Under the pieces are notes generated by a model that saw only the letters and a list, made by a program, of their open reading frames with translations, had not been told where the DNA came from and did no database searches. The translations under genes were made by a program, and so were the position numbers. DNA of 52,203 bases. Source: Bryobacterales bacterium (GTDB lineage: Bacteria > Acidobacteriota > Terriglobia > Bryobacterales > Bryobacteraceae). Shown here piece by piece: positions 17,807-26,153 of this stretch. Each line of letters begins with the position of its first letter. Position 1 is the stretch's first letter. The DNA lies in NCBI GenBank assembly GCA_020854055.1, contig JADZGD010000094.1:1-52203 (forward strand), written 5' to 3'.

Positions 17807-18908
17807 GGCCCGCATTGCCGTTGCTATGTCGGGCGGCGTGGACAGCTCCGTAGTCGCCGGACTGCTGCGCGAACAGGGGTACGAGATCATCGGCCTCACC
17901 ATGCAGCTATGGAACCAGCGCCGGCTGCCCGAGTTGCTGCCCGATCACCCGGTTACCGGGCGCTGCTGTTCGCTCGACGACGTCTACGACGCGCGCCAGG
18001 TGGCCATGCGCCTCGGCATCCCGCATTACGTGGTGAACTTTGAGGACCGCTTCGAAGAGAAGGTCGTCAAGCCGTTCATCAGCGAATACATGGCTGGCCG
18101 CACACCCATTCCCTGCGCCCTGTGCAATAACTTCATCAAGTTCGACCAGTTCCTCGAGATGGCCGCCGGCGTCGATGCCGGACAGATCGCCACCGGCCAC
18201 TACGCCCGCCTCGATTTCGACCAAGCCACCGGTCGCCACCGGCTATGGCGGGGCCGTGATGCGTCCAAGGACCAGACTTATTTTCTGTTCGGCCTGACGC
18301 AGACCCAACTGTCCCGGACGCTCTTTCCACTGGGTAACTTCACCAAGCCGGAGGTCCGCGAGATTGCCGCGCGCTTCGGTCTCCCCGTCGCCTCCAAGGG
18401 CGACAGCCAGGAGATCTGCTTCGTCCCCGATGGCAACTACGCCCGCTTCATCGAAGCCTATATGAAGGAGCAGTCAATCGCTTCTCCGGATACCGGCGGC
18501 GAGATCGTCACCACCAACGGAAAGGTGATCGGCGAACACTCGGGCGTTCAGCACTTCACCATCGGCCAGCGCCGCGGCCTCGGCGTCGCCGCCGCCCAGC
18601 CGCTGTACGTCATCGCCACCGATGCCGCTTCGCGCCAGGTGTTTGTAGGTGCGAACGACGAATTGCTGCGTGACTCCTTAATGGCGCGGGAAGTAAACTG
18701 GGTTTCTATCGCCCCCATTGAGCAACCGGTATCCGCCCAGGTGAAGATCCGCAACAAGCACATCCCGGCTGCGGCCACGTTGCTGCCCACCGCCGATGCG
18801 GCCCGCGTGGAGGTGCGCTTCGACGAGCCGCAACGGGCCGTCACGCCCGGCCAGGCGGCCGTCTTCTATGACGGTGATCTCGTGCTCGCTGGTGGCTGGA
18901 TCGAGTAG
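17799..18908 (+). CDS. mnmA: tRNA-specific 2-thiouridylase
   Basis: Adds sulfur to uridine-34 of tRNA-Lys, -Glu and -Gln. The 369-residue length is typical. The PP-loop SGGVDSS is at residues 11-17, the first catalytic cysteine lies in PCALCNNFIKF (C109) and the second in QEICFVPDG (C207). FTIGQRRGLGVA and the C-terminal beta-barrel follow. The start codon lies inside the end of the cysteine desulfurase gene, so the sulfur donor and acceptor are translationally coupled. Confidence 0.97.
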   Translation: MPKARIAVAMSGGVDSSVVAGLLREQGYEIIGLTMQLWNQRRLPELLPDHPVTGRCCSLDDVYDARQVAMRLGIPHYVVNFEDRFEEKVVKPFISEYMAGRTPIPCALCNNFIKFDQFLEMAAGVDAGQIATGHYARLDFDQATGRHRLWRGRDASKDQTYFLFGLTQTQLSRTLFPLGNFTKPEVREIAARFGLPVASKGDSQEICFVPDGNYARFIEAYMKEQSIASPDTGGEIVTTNGKVIGEHSGVQHFTIGQRRGLGVAAAQPLYVIATDAASRQVFVGANDELLRDSLMAREVNWVSIAPIEQPVSAQVKIRNKHIPAAATLLPTADAARVEVRFDEPQRAVTPGQAAVFYDGDLVLAGGWIE

Positions 18909-18914
18909 CCCGGC

Positions 18915-18920
18915 TACAAT
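18915..18920 (+). promoter_or_regulatory. Candidate -10 box eight bases before the start at 18929
   Basis: TACAAT in the short gap after mnmA. The distance to the ATG suggests a leaderless transcript for the acyltransferase gene in addition to readthrough from mnmA. Confidence 0.45.
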
Positions 18921-18928
18921 AGCGAACA

Positions 18929-19831
18929 ATGGCCCGTCCGCGCCCGGCACTTCGCAACTGGATCGAGTATGCTGCAGCCCGCGCGGTGCTGTTTTCTCTG
19001 GCCTATACGCCCCGCGGGCTAGCGGATGCGATGGCCCGTGCTTATGCCCGGCTGCTCGATCTTGCCATTCCCCGCCTGCGCGCCACGGCCGTGCGCAATC
19101 TGGAACTGGCCCTGCCGGATTGTGATGCGGCCACCCGCCGCCGGACCGCGGACGGCTCGTTCCACTCCATCGCCCGGCTGCTGGTGGCCTTCTCCCGCTT
19201 TCCGCAAATCGACGAGCAGAACGTGGGGGAGTGGATTCGCTACGAGGGCTACGAACATTTCGAAGCCGCCATGACGCGCGGCAGGGGGGTACTGTTTGCT
19301 ACCGCGCACCTGGGTAATTGGGAACTGAGCGCCTTTGCCCACGCCCTGCTCAGCCGGCCGATGCACGTTGTCGTGCGGCCCTTGGACAACCCCTTGATCG
19401 ATCGTCTGATTGCGCGCTACCGCACCCTCTCGGGCAATCACCTGATCGAGAAGCAGGACTTTGCCCGGGGCATCCTCAAAGCGCTCGCGCATAACGAAGC
19501 GGTTGGCATTCTGGTGGATCAGAACAGCTCGCTCGATGAGGGCGTTTTCACCGATTTTTTCGGCACGCCGGCCTGTTCCAATGCCGGCTTTGCGCGGTTC
19601 GCCGCCCGCAGCGGAGCGGCCGTACTCCCGGGATTTGCCTACTGGTCCGGCGAGGAAGGCCGCTATATTCTGCGCTTCAACCCACCGGTGGAAATCACCG
19701 GCGATGTTGCCGCCGACACAGGGCGGGTCCAATCCGCCATCGAAGCCGCTATCCGCGAGTTTCCCGGCCAGTGGCTGTGGATTCATCGCCGCTGGAAGAC
19801 CCGGCCTCCCGGCCAGCCGCCGATCTACTGA
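18929..19831 (+). CDS. Lysophospholipid / lipid A acyltransferase (LpxL/HtrB family)
   Basis: A 300-residue inner-membrane-associated acyltransferase. The catalytic HxxxxE motif is seen in TAHLGNWELSAF. DQNSSLDEGVFTDFFGTPAC and GFARFAARSGAAVLPGF are further family blocks, and the C-terminal WIHRRWKTRPPG is the usual ending. Family members move an acyl chain onto lipid A or onto other lipids. In an acidobacterial-type genome either is possible, and no other lpx gene is here to decide. A hydrophobic N-terminal segment (about 10-35) fits membrane association. Confidence 0.9.
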   Translation: MARPRPALRNWIEYAAARAVLFSLAYTPRGLADAMARAYARLLDLAIPRLRATAVRNLELALPDCDAATRRRTADGSFHSIARLLVAFSRFPQIDEQNVGEWIRYEGYEHFEAAMTRGRGVLFATAHLGNWELSAFAHALLSRPMHVVVRPLDNPLIDRLIARYRTLSGNHLIEKQDFARGILKALAHNEAVGILVDQNSSLDEGVFTDFFGTPACSNAGFARFAARSGAAVLPGFAYWSGEEGRYILRFNPPVEITGDVAADTGRVQSAIEAAIREFPGQWLWIHRRWKTRPPGQPPIY

Positions 19832-19832
19832 C

Positions 19833-20708
19833 CTAACGCGCCTTGACCACGTCCAGAAAGGCCTTGGCGGCATGGCTCAGCGCCCGCCGCGCCGGATAGA
19901 CCAGCCGGATGTCGCGCGTCACGTTCAACTCCTTCACCCGCACGCCGCACAGCGATCCTTTGGCAATTTCCTGCTCCACGCACATCTTGGGCAGGAAACC
20001 GACACCCTCGTTGCGCGAAACCAGGAGCTTGATGGTCTCCACGGTGGGCATCTCCAGGTCCATGTTCAGCCGCACTTTGTGCCGCTGGAACTCCCTGAGC
20101 ACGGTTTCGCGGTAGGGCGAAAGCACGTTGTGGGCGATGAACGTCTCCATCTCCAGTTCGGTGATGGGAATCTCCTCCAACCCGGCGAAACGGTGCTGAG
20201 GGGAGACGATGAACGTCAACCGGTCGGTATAGATCACCGAGGAGACCAGCCGCTCATCACCGGGATCGTAGCTGATGACGCCCAACTCCAGATCGCCGTC
20301 AATCAGTTGCGCCGGAATCTTGCTCGATAGACTGCGCCGCACCTGCACCTTCACCTTCGGATAGAGGCGGCGGTAGCGTTCGATGTGCTGCAGCAGGTAG
20401 AGCGTGGTGGTCTCATTGGCCCCAACGGTCAACCGCCCGGCCGAGTTGTCGCGCAACTCCGCCAGTGCGTTCTGAAGGTTGGCGTCCAGATTCTCAAATC
20501 GCCGGGCGTACTCGGCCACGATCCGCCCGGCGTCGGTCAACAGCAACTCTTTGGCGGAACGGTCAATCAGTTTCTCGCCGAACTCAGTTTCCAGTCTCTG
20601 GATTGCCAGTGAAACCGCCGGCTGCGTTCTCAAAAGCCGCTCAGCCGCCCGGGAGAAGCTCTTTTCGGCGGCGACGGTCAACAAAACCTTCAGTGGATAG
20701 AATTCCAT
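19833..20708 (-). CDS. LysR-type transcriptional regulator
   Basis: A 291-residue regulator with an N-terminal winged helix-turn-helix (residues 1-60, SFSRAAERLLRTQPAVSLAIQ) and a two-lobed substrate-binding domain from about residue 90. It is transcribed divergently from leuABCD with a 246-bp shared region holding a T-N11-A type palindrome, promoters and a structured leader. Divergent LysR regulators commonly control the neighbouring operon and themselves. A role in leucine synthesis is inferred from position only. The ligand is unknown. Confidence 0.9.
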   Translation of the reverse strand: MEFYPLKVLLTVAAEKSFSRAAERLLRTQPAVSLAIQRLETEFGEKLIDRSAKELLLTDAGRIVAEYARRFENLDANLQNALAELRDNSAGRLTVGANETTTLYLLQHIERYRRLYPKVKVQVRRSLSSKIPAQLIDGDLELGVISYDPGDERLVSSVIYTDRLTFIVSPQHRFAGLEEIPITELEMETFIAHNVLSPYRETVLREFQRHKVRLNMDLEMPTVETIKLLVSRNEGVGFLPKMCVEQEIAKGSLCGVRVKELNVTRDIRLVYPARRALSHAAKAFLDVVKAR

Positions 20709-20719
20709 CGGTGTTTCGG

Positions 20720-20734
20720 ATAAATGAGATTTAT
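20720..20734. promoter_or_regulatory. Candidate LysR operator (T-N11-A palindrome)
   Basis: ATAAAT GAG ATTTAT, a perfect inverted repeat with a three-base centre; T20721 and A20733 fit the T-N11-A pattern of LysR boxes. It lies between the regulator's -10 and its ATG, a position that would allow autorepression. Confidence 0.55.
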
Positions 20735-20747
20735 GCTATACGGAATG

Positions 20748-20753
20748 ATTATA
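20748..20753 (-). promoter_or_regulatory. -10 box for the lysR-type gene
   Basis: TATAAT on the minus strand, 39 bases before the regulator's ATG. The -35 is poor, as expected of a regulated or weak promoter. Confidence 0.5.
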
Positions 20754-20774
20754 GCCGATTAAAGAATTATAAAT

Positions 20775-20803
20775 TTGCTAAATTCACATCAGGACCGTAC
20801 ACT
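20775..20803 (+). promoter_or_regulatory. Sigma-70-type promoter of leuABCD
   Basis: TTGCTA (20775-20780), 17-bp spacer, TACACT (20798-20803). Transcription from about 20810 would give a leader of roughly 145 bases before leuA. Confidence 0.6.
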
Positions 20804-20820
20804 GAAAGTACTTTCTAGCC

Positions 20821-20940
20821 GGAGGAACAGGCCGTCTGGAAGGATGTACGGTATTCAGCGTGAGGCTGGTCGTCCCGGAAGCCCGGACGGGGCTTGAACG
20901 GACGGCCGCCCACGCGCTGAACCCACCGTCGTATCTCTCT
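20821..20940 (+). ncRNA. Structured leader RNA upstream of leuA (candidate cis-regulator)
   Basis: The GC-rich leader has long-range complementarity: GGCCGTC (20830-20836) with GACGGCC (20901-20907), and TTCAGCG (20854-20860) with CGCTGAA (20915-20921), extended by ACGGT (20848-20852) with ACCGT (20925-20929). These two helices cross, so they form either a pseudoknot or two exclusive states. An inner hairpin CGTCC/GGACG (20871-20875 with 20885-20889) competes with AAGCCC/GGGCTT. I recognise no known riboswitch class or T-box. A 17-codon ORF at 20844-20897 has no Leu codon, so classical leucine attenuation is unlikely. Confidence 0.45.
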
Positions 20941-20954
20941 GAAAACCCCCGGTT

Positions 20955-22130
20955 ATGGACAATCGAGTTTACATTTTTGATACGACACTGCGTGATGGGG
21001 AGCAGTCTCCCGGCTGCAGCATGACGGTTTCCGAGAAACTGCGCATGGCACGCAAACTGATCGAATTAGGCGTCGACATCCTCGAAGCCGGATTCCCGAT
21101 CGCTTCCGATGGCGACTTTGAGGCCGTACAGGCAATCTCCCGGGAGTATTCCTGGGCTCATGTAGCCGCCCTTTCGCGTGCTCGCAAGCTCGATATCGAG
21201 CGCGCGGCGCAAGCATTGGAAGGCGCCAAACGCCCCCGAATTCATACATTTATCGCCACCAGCGATATCCACCTCCAGTACAAGCTCAAAAAAACCAGAG
21301 AGCAGGTGCTGGAAGATGCCGTGGCCGCCGTTACGCTGGCCCGGCAATATGCCGACGATGTCGAGTTCTCCGCTGAAGACGCCATGCGCACCGATCCCGA
21401 TTACCTCGAGCAGGTGTGCCGTGCGGTCGTCGCCGCCGGAGCCACTACCGTGAATCTGCCCGACACCGTCGGCTACGCTACGCCCGATGAGCACACCACG
21501 CTCATCGGCCGCATGGCGAGGGCGCTCGGCGATAGCGCCATCATCAGCGTTCATTGCCATGACGACCTCGGCCTGGCTGTGGCCAACTCCTTGACGTCGG
21601 TCTGCGCCGGCGCGCGGCAGATCGAGTGCACCATCAACGGCATTGGCGAGCGCGCCGGAAACTGCTCGCTCGAAGAGGTGGTGATGGCCATGCGCGTCCG
21701 CCAGGACCGGTTGCCCTACCAGACCGCCATCGTTACCGAACAACTCTATCCGGCCAGCCAGTTGCTCAGCTCCATCATCGAGTTCGGTCCTCAGCCGAAC
21801 AAAGCCATCGTCGGAGAGAACGCCTTCGCTCATGAGGCTGGCATCCACCAGGACGGCTTCCTGAAGAACAAAGCCACCTACGAGATCATGGACCCGCGTT
21901 CGGTGGGTGTTCCTGAGAGCCGTCTGGTTTTGGGCAAGCACAGCGGACGTCATGCGCTGGCGCAGCGCTGCGCCGACCTTGGCTTCGATCTCAGCCGGGA
22001 AGAGATCGACCGCATTTACACGCACCTCACCAGTCTCGCCGATAACAAGAAGGGCCTTCGCAACGAAGAGATCACCGATATCATCGTCCGGGAGACCGGC
22101 AAGCAGTCGGCCAGCGCAGTCGCCAACTGA
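20955..22130 (+). CDS. leuA: 2-isopropylmalate synthase, form lacking the C-terminal regulatory domain
   Basis: Condenses acetyl-CoA with 2-oxoisovalerate, the committed step of leucine synthesis. Seen: [12 protein letters not shown] near residue 8, the metal-binding [12 protein letters not shown] near 198, [15 protein letters not shown] and HEAGIHQDG. At 391 residues it keeps the TIM barrel and linker but lacks the usual C-terminal dimer/leucine-binding domain of about 120 residues. Only 59 bases separate its stop from leuB and no remnant of the domain is seen in another frame, so this is not a recent frameshift. Leucine feedback inhibition should be weak or absent. A homocitrate- or citramalate-synthase-like function is less likely given the leuBCD operon. 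Confidence 0.93.
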   Translation: MDNRVYIFDTTLRDGEQSPGCSMTVSEKLRMARKLIELGVDILEAGFPIASDGDFEAVQAISREYSWAHVAALSRARKLDIERAAQALEGAKRPRIHTFIATSDIHLQYKLKKTREQVLEDAVAAVTLARQYADDVEFSAEDAMRTDPDYLEQVCRAVVAAGATTVNLPDTVGYATPDEHTTLIGRMARALGDSAIISVHCHDDLGLAVANSLTSVCAGARQIECTINGIGERAGNCSLEEVVMAMRVRQDRLPYQTAIVTEQLYPASQLLSSIIEFGPQPNKAIVGENAFAHEAGIHQDGFLKNKATYEIMDPRSVGVPESRLVLGKHSGRHALAQRCADLGFDLSREEIDRIYTHLTSLADNKKGLRNEEITDIIVRETGKQSASAVAN

Positions 22131-22138
22131 TATCCTGA

Positions 22139-22172
22139 GGAGAGCCGGCGTGTTGCACGGTTTCGGCTCTCC
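22139..22172 (+). promoter_or_regulatory. Intercistronic stem-loop between leuA and leuB
   Basis: GGAGAGCCG (22139-22147) pairs perfectly with CGGCTCTCC (22164-22172); the 16-base loop can form a small CGTG/CACG stem. No U-tract follows, so mRNA processing or stability is likelier than termination. Confidence 0.5.
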
Positions 22173-22189
22173 CTATATCTACAACAAAA

Positions 22190-23272
22190 ATGGATCTCAA
22201 CGTACTGATTCTGCCTGGTGACGGCATCGGAACCGAAGTCACCCGCGAGGCCGTGCGAGTACTGCGCCATGTTGCCGGCAAATTTAACCACGGCCTGCAC
22301 CTGTCCGAAGGTCTGCTCGGCGGCATCGCCATCCACCGGACCGGCTCCCCGTTTCCCGGAGAGACCGCGGCGCTGGCCGCCAACGCCGATGCCACGCTGA
22401 TGGGTGCGGTCGGCTTGCCGGAGTTTGACAGCGCGCCGCCCAGTAAGCGTCCGGAAGCAGGGCTTTTGGGGATTCGAAAGGCGCTCGGTGTTTTTGCCAA
22501 CCTGCGTCCGGTGAGGACATACAAGGCGCTGATCGATTCCAGTCCCCTCAAGAACCATCTGGTGGAAGGCACGGATATGATCATCGTCCGTGAACTCACC
22601 GGCGGTATCTACTACGGGACCCCGCGTGGCGTGTCGGGCGAAGGCGCCGAAGAGCGTGCCGTGAACACCATGGCCTACACCCGGCCGGAGATTGAACGCG
22701 TCACCCGCATGGCATTCCAACTTGCCCGGGGCCGCCGCAAGAAGGTGACGAGCGTGGATAAATCCAACGTGCTCGAAAATTCCCAGCTCTGGCGCAAGGT
22801 GGTACTCGAGGTGGCGCACGAGTTTCCTGACGTCGTGCTCGATCATCTGCTGGTGGATAACTGTGCCATGCAGTTGGTGCTTAACCCCCGCCGCTTCGAC
22901 GTCGTCGTCACCGAGAACATGTTTGGCGATATCCTGAGCGACGAAGGCGCGGTGCTGGCCGGCTCCATCGGCATGCTGCCTTCGGCCTCCATCGGCAACC
23001 GTAAGGAGTCGGGCGCCTGGGCCGGTCTTTACGAACCCGTTCACGGCTCCGCTCCCGACATCGCCGGACAAAACAAAGCCAACCCGCTGGGCGCCATCGG
23101 ATCGGTGGCGGCCATGCTCGAGTACAGCTTCGGCCTTACCGAAGAGGCGGCCGCCGTCAACAAGGCGATGGAGATCGTGCTCGATAGCGGCCGCGTAACG
23201 GCGGATCTGAAACCCTCCGGCACGCCCGCTACCACCGAACAGGTTGGCCAGGCCGTTTGTGAAGCGATTTGA
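22190..23272 (+). CDS. leuB: 3-isopropylmalate dehydrogenase
   Basis: Oxidatively decarboxylates 3-isopropylmalate to 2-oxoisocaproate with NAD+. It has 360 residues: [10 protein letters not shown] at the N-terminus, the substrate-binding ANLRPVRTY and [10 protein letters not shown] segments, [13 protein letters not shown], and the metal-site [23 protein letters not shown] followed by [13 protein letters not shown]. It is second in leuABCD. The ATG follows an A-rich stretch (ACAACAAAA) with no clear Shine-Dalgarno, so its translation may depend on the intercistronic hairpin or on the A-rich leader. Confidence 0.97.
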   Translation: MDLNVLILPGDGIGTEVTREAVRVLRHVAGKFNHGLHLSEGLLGGIAIHRTGSPFPGETAALAANADATLMGAVGLPEFDSAPPSKRPEAGLLGIRKALGVFANLRPVRTYKALIDSSPLKNHLVEGTDMIIVRELTGGIYYGTPRGVSGEGAEERAVNTMAYTRPEIERVTRMAFQLARGRRKKVTSVDKSNVLENSQLWRKVVLEVAHEFPDVVLDHLLVDNCAMQLVLNPRRFDVVVTENMFGDILSDEGAVLAGSIGMLPSASIGNRKESGAWAGLYEPVHGSAPDIAGQNKANPLGAIGSVAAMLEYSFGLTEEAAAVNKAMEIVLDSGRVTADLKPSGTPATTEQVGQAVCEAI

Positions 23273-23285
23273 GGTACTGAAGCTA

Positions 23286-24692
23286 ATGGGTAAACCACGG
23301 ACAATCGTCGAGAAGGTGTGGGATTCGCACGTGGTGTGCGAAAGACCGGGCGCTCCGCCGCTGATCTACATCGACCTGCACCTGGTTCATGAGGTCACTT
23401 CGCCACAGGCATTTGAAGGCTTGCGGGAACGCGGACTGAAGGTGCGCCGGCCGGATCTGAGCTTTGCCACTACGGACCACAGCACCCCCACCACCGACCG
23501 CTCGCTCCCCATCGCCGACAAGATCGCCGCCGCCCAGGTGGCGAAACTGGAGGCCAACTGCAAGGAGTTCGGCATTCCCTGTTACGGTTACCACAGCGAG
23601 CATCAGGGCATCGTTCACGTGATCGGCCCGGAGAACGGCCTCACCCAGCCGGGCATGACCGTGGTTTGCGGCGACAGTCACACGGCCACCCACGGAGCAT
23701 TCGGCGCGCTGGCCTTCGGTATCGGTACCAGCCAGGTGGAGCACGTGCTGGCCACCCAGTGCCTGCTGCAGGCCAAATCGAAGACCTACCAGGTGAACAT
23801 CAACGGCTCGCTGAAGCCAGGCGTCACGGCCAAGGATGTCATCCTCGCGCTGATTGCCAGGATTGGCATCGGCGGCGGAACCCACACGGTGTTCGAGTAT
23901 TGCGGCTCCACCATCCGCGCGCTGTCGATGGAGGAGCGGATGACCATCTGCAACATGTCGATTGAAGGCGGCGCGCGCGCCGGCCTGATCGCTCCCGACG
24001 ACACTACATTCCAGTACATGCACGGCCGGCGGTTCATGCCGAAGGGCGCCGCCTGGGATGCCGCGCTCGATCGCTGGAAACAGCTGCCCTCCGATGAGGG
24101 CGCCGTCTATGACCGCAGCATCTCCATCGACACCGCCGCTCTGGAGCCGATGGTCACCTTCGGCACCAACCCGGGAATGGGCATTCCCATCACCCAGCCG
24201 GTGCCCGATCCCGGTTCGCTGGCCGATCCGCTGGAACGCGATTCGCTGGCCAAGGCGCTGCACTATATGAATATCGAGCCGGGCAAGCCGCTGCTCGGAC
24301 ACAAGGTCAACGTAGTCTTTATCGGAAGTTGCACCAACGCCCGTATTACGGACCTGCGCGCCGCCGCCGCCCTGTTCAAGGGCCGCAAGGTGAGCCCCAA
24401 CGTGCGGGTCATGGTGGTTCCCGGCTCCCAGGACACCAAACGCCAGGCTGAGGCCGAGGGATTGGACAAGATCTTCCGCGAGGCCGGCGCGCTGTGGCGC
24501 GAGGCTGGCTGCTCGATGTGTATTGCCATGAATGGGGACCAGTTGGCGCCGGGCGAGTACAGCGTTTCCACCTCCAACCGCAACTTTGAAGGCCGCCAGG
24601 GCAAGGGAGGACGCACCTTCCTGGCCAGCCCGCTAACCGCCGCCGCCGCTGCCGTAACCGGCGTGGTAACCGATGTGAGGACCTTGCTATGA
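23286..24692 (+). CDS. leuC: 3-isopropylmalate dehydratase large subunit
   Basis: The [4Fe-4S] aconitase-family large subunit, which with LeuD isomerises 2- to 3-isopropylmalate. It has 468 residues. The cluster cysteines lie in [10 protein letters not shown] and [10 protein letters not shown], and [12 protein letters not shown] gives the substrate-binding arginines. The frame is open to 23244, inside leuB, but the ATG at 23286 has a GAGG site overlapping the leuB stop and gives the [17 protein letters not shown] start usual for LeuC. It overlaps leuD by four bases (ATGA). Confidence 0.97.
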   Translation: MGKPRTIVEKVWDSHVVCERPGAPPLIYIDLHLVHEVTSPQAFEGLRERGLKVRRPDLSFATTDHSTPTTDRSLPIADKIAAAQVAKLEANCKEFGIPCYGYHSEHQGIVHVIGPENGLTQPGMTVVCGDSHTATHGAFGALAFGIGTSQVEHVLATQCLLQAKSKTYQVNINGSLKPGVTAKDVILALIARIGIGGGTHTVFEYCGSTIRALSMEERMTICNMSIEGGARAGLIAPDDTTFQYMHGRRFMPKGAAWDAALDRWKQLPSDEGAVYDRSISIDTAALEPMVTFGTNPGMGIPITQPVPDPGSLADPLERDSLAKALHYMNIEPGKPLLGHKVNVVFIGSCTNARITDLRAAAALFKGRKVSPNVRVMVVPGSQDTKRQAEAEGLDKIFREAGALWREAGCSMCIAMNGDQLAPGEYSVSTSNRNFEGRQGKGGRTFLASPLTAAAAAVTGVVTDVRTLL

Positions 24693-25297
24693 AGAAGTTC
24701 GAAACCTTTACCAGCCGCGTGGTGCCGCTGCCCATCGACAACATCGACACCGACCAGATCATCCCGGCCCGCTTCCTCAAGACCATCTCCAAGGCGGGCC
24801 TGGGCGACCAGCTCTTCAATGACTGGCGCTACGACGACGCCGGCAATCCGAACCCGGACTTCATCCTCAACCAGCCGCGCGGCCGCAACGCCGGCGTGTT
24901 GCTGGCAGGAGACAACTTCGGCTGCGGCAGTTCGCGTGAGCACGCCCCGTGGGCGCTCACCCAGTTCGGCTTCCACGCGGTCATCAGCACCTCGTTTGCC
25001 GATATCTTTCGCGGCAACGCGGTGAAGAACAGTCTGTTGCCGGTGGTTGTCCCCAAGGACGCCCACGAAGAGCTGTTTGCCGCTCTCGAAATCGACCCGG
25101 ACGCCAAGGTGGAGGTGAACCTGGCCGACCAGACCCTCACCCTGCCCAGCGGACGCAAAGTGGAGTTCCCGGTAGATCCTTTCGCACGCCACTGCATGAT
25201 CGAGGGCGTAGATGAGTTGGGTTATATCCTCCAGCAGCAAGGTGCCATCGCCGCTTACGAAGCTACCCGTACCTGCCCGCTCAACACGCTCCCTTAG
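24689..25297 (+). CDS. leuD: 3-isopropylmalate dehydratase small subunit
   Basis: The swivelling small subunit of isopropylmalate isomerase, 202 residues. It starts [15 protein letters not shown] with [15 protein letters not shown] and carries [15 protein letters not shown], the characteristic substrate-recognition loop. Its ATG overlaps the leuC stop (ATGA), so the two subunits are translationally coupled. It ends the leu operon. The 12 bases to the next, converging gene are exactly the palindrome TTCCGGCCGGAA. Confidence 0.97.
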   Translation: MKKFETFTSRVVPLPIDNIDTDQIIPARFLKTISKAGLGDQLFNDWRYDDAGNPNPDFILNQPRGRNAGVLLAGDNFGCGSSREHAPWALTQFGFHAVISTSFADIFRGNAVKNSLLPVVVPKDAHEELFAALEIDPDAKVEVNLADQTLTLPSGRKVEFPVDPFARHCMIEGVDELGYILQQQGAIAAYEATRTCPLNTLP

Positions 25298-25309
25298 TTC
25301 CGGCCGGAA

Positions 25310-26128
25310 TCAGCGAGTACCGGGCAGATAGATCGGCACCTCGGCCGGAATGGTGACGGCCCCGGTGGCGGCATATTCGGCACCCCGCGCCATCAGCGCC
25401 AGAAAGCCCGGACGGGCACGCGCCTGGGCGTCATGCCCCAGTGTGGTGTGCACGCTCCGCCCGGCGCCATACCTCACGCTCCAGACGATCGGCTGATCCC
25501 GCCCCGTGCCGTGTTGCGCCACGTCGCTGTAGGCCGTCGCAATCACCTGGGCCTCGGGCAGCAGGATGATGCCGTGATACAGTTCGTCGGTCGCCAGGAA
25601 ACTGCCGCCGGTGCCCTTGGCGAGCGGGTGGTCCGGGTTGATGTATTTCACTGTGAAGGTGTGGTACTTGCTGTGCGCGTTGCTCAGCGTCTTCCAGTAG
25701 GCTCCAATCATGCGCCGCCACTCGGGCCATGCCGGCTCAATGATGCCGGTCGGTTTGAAGCCGGTGGTCTTCACTTCGAAGCCGCCGAAGGCATAGCTGG
25801 TTTCGTGAACGCTCAGCATGCCTTTACCGGAGCGTAGAAACCCTTCCACGGCCTGTTCGGTCTGTTCGCCCCAGCGCGGGCCGTGGTAGTCGATCACCAG
25901 CACATCGAAAGCTCGCAGCGTGGCGGCAGTGGAGCCGGCGAATGCCTCGGTCACCTTCACGTCGAAGCGTCCCGAATCCCGCAGTGCAGCTACGATGTAA
26001 GGCGTCGTGGTCCGCCAGTCATGGTCGCTTTCGCCCGTCACCACCAGCGCGCGTAACTGGCGCGGCGCTTGAGCAAACAGGAGGCCGCCCGCCAGGCAGG
26101 CGGCCATCAGACGAATCGCTCGTCTCAC
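25310..26128 (-). CDS. ThuA-domain protein, exported
   Basis: A 272-residue protein with a GTG start at 26128 (a GGAGGGAG site upstream) and a signal peptide (MRRAIRLMAACLAGGLLFAQA). The rest is a ThuA-like class I glutamine-amidotransferase fold: LRALVVTGESDHDWRTTTP, FDVLVIDYHGPRWGEQTEQAV, GKGMLSVHETSYAFGG and GRSVHTTLGHD. ThuA is tied to trehalose/sugar catabolism in rhizobia, but its reaction is not firmly known. It is likely cotranscribed with the sugar isomerase 25 bp upstream. Confidence 0.87.
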   Translation of the reverse strand: MRRAIRLMAACLAGGLLFAQAPRQLRALVVTGESDHDWRTTTPYIVAALRDSGRFDVKVTEAFAGSTAATLRAFDVLVIDYHGPRWGEQTEQAVEGFLRSGKGMLSVHETSYAFGGFEVKTTGFKPTGIIEPAWPEWRRMIGAYWKTLSNAHSKYHTFTVKYINPDHPLAKGTGGSFLATDELYHGIILLPEAQVIATAYSDVAQHGTGRDQPIVWSVRYGAGRSVHTTLGHDAQARARPGFLALMARGAEYAATGAVTIPAEVPIYLPGTR

Positions 26129-26153
26129 CTTGTCTCTCCCTCCGGACCGGATG

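Noticed and set aside
20844-20897. 17-codon leader peptide upstream of leuA
   Set aside because: It contains no leucine codons and its nearest ribosome-like site abuts the ATG, so it is a poor attenuator peptide.
22131-22189. Possible frameshifted remains of the LeuA regulatory domain
   Set aside because: The gap is only 59 bases and is occupied by a hairpin; no space for the domain exists.
25298-25309. Palindrome TTCCGGCCGGAA between leuD and ThuA stops
   Set aside because: It has no loop or U-tract, and GGCCGG-type palindromes recur by chance in this GC-rich sequence (for example near 1200, 12630 and 27068).
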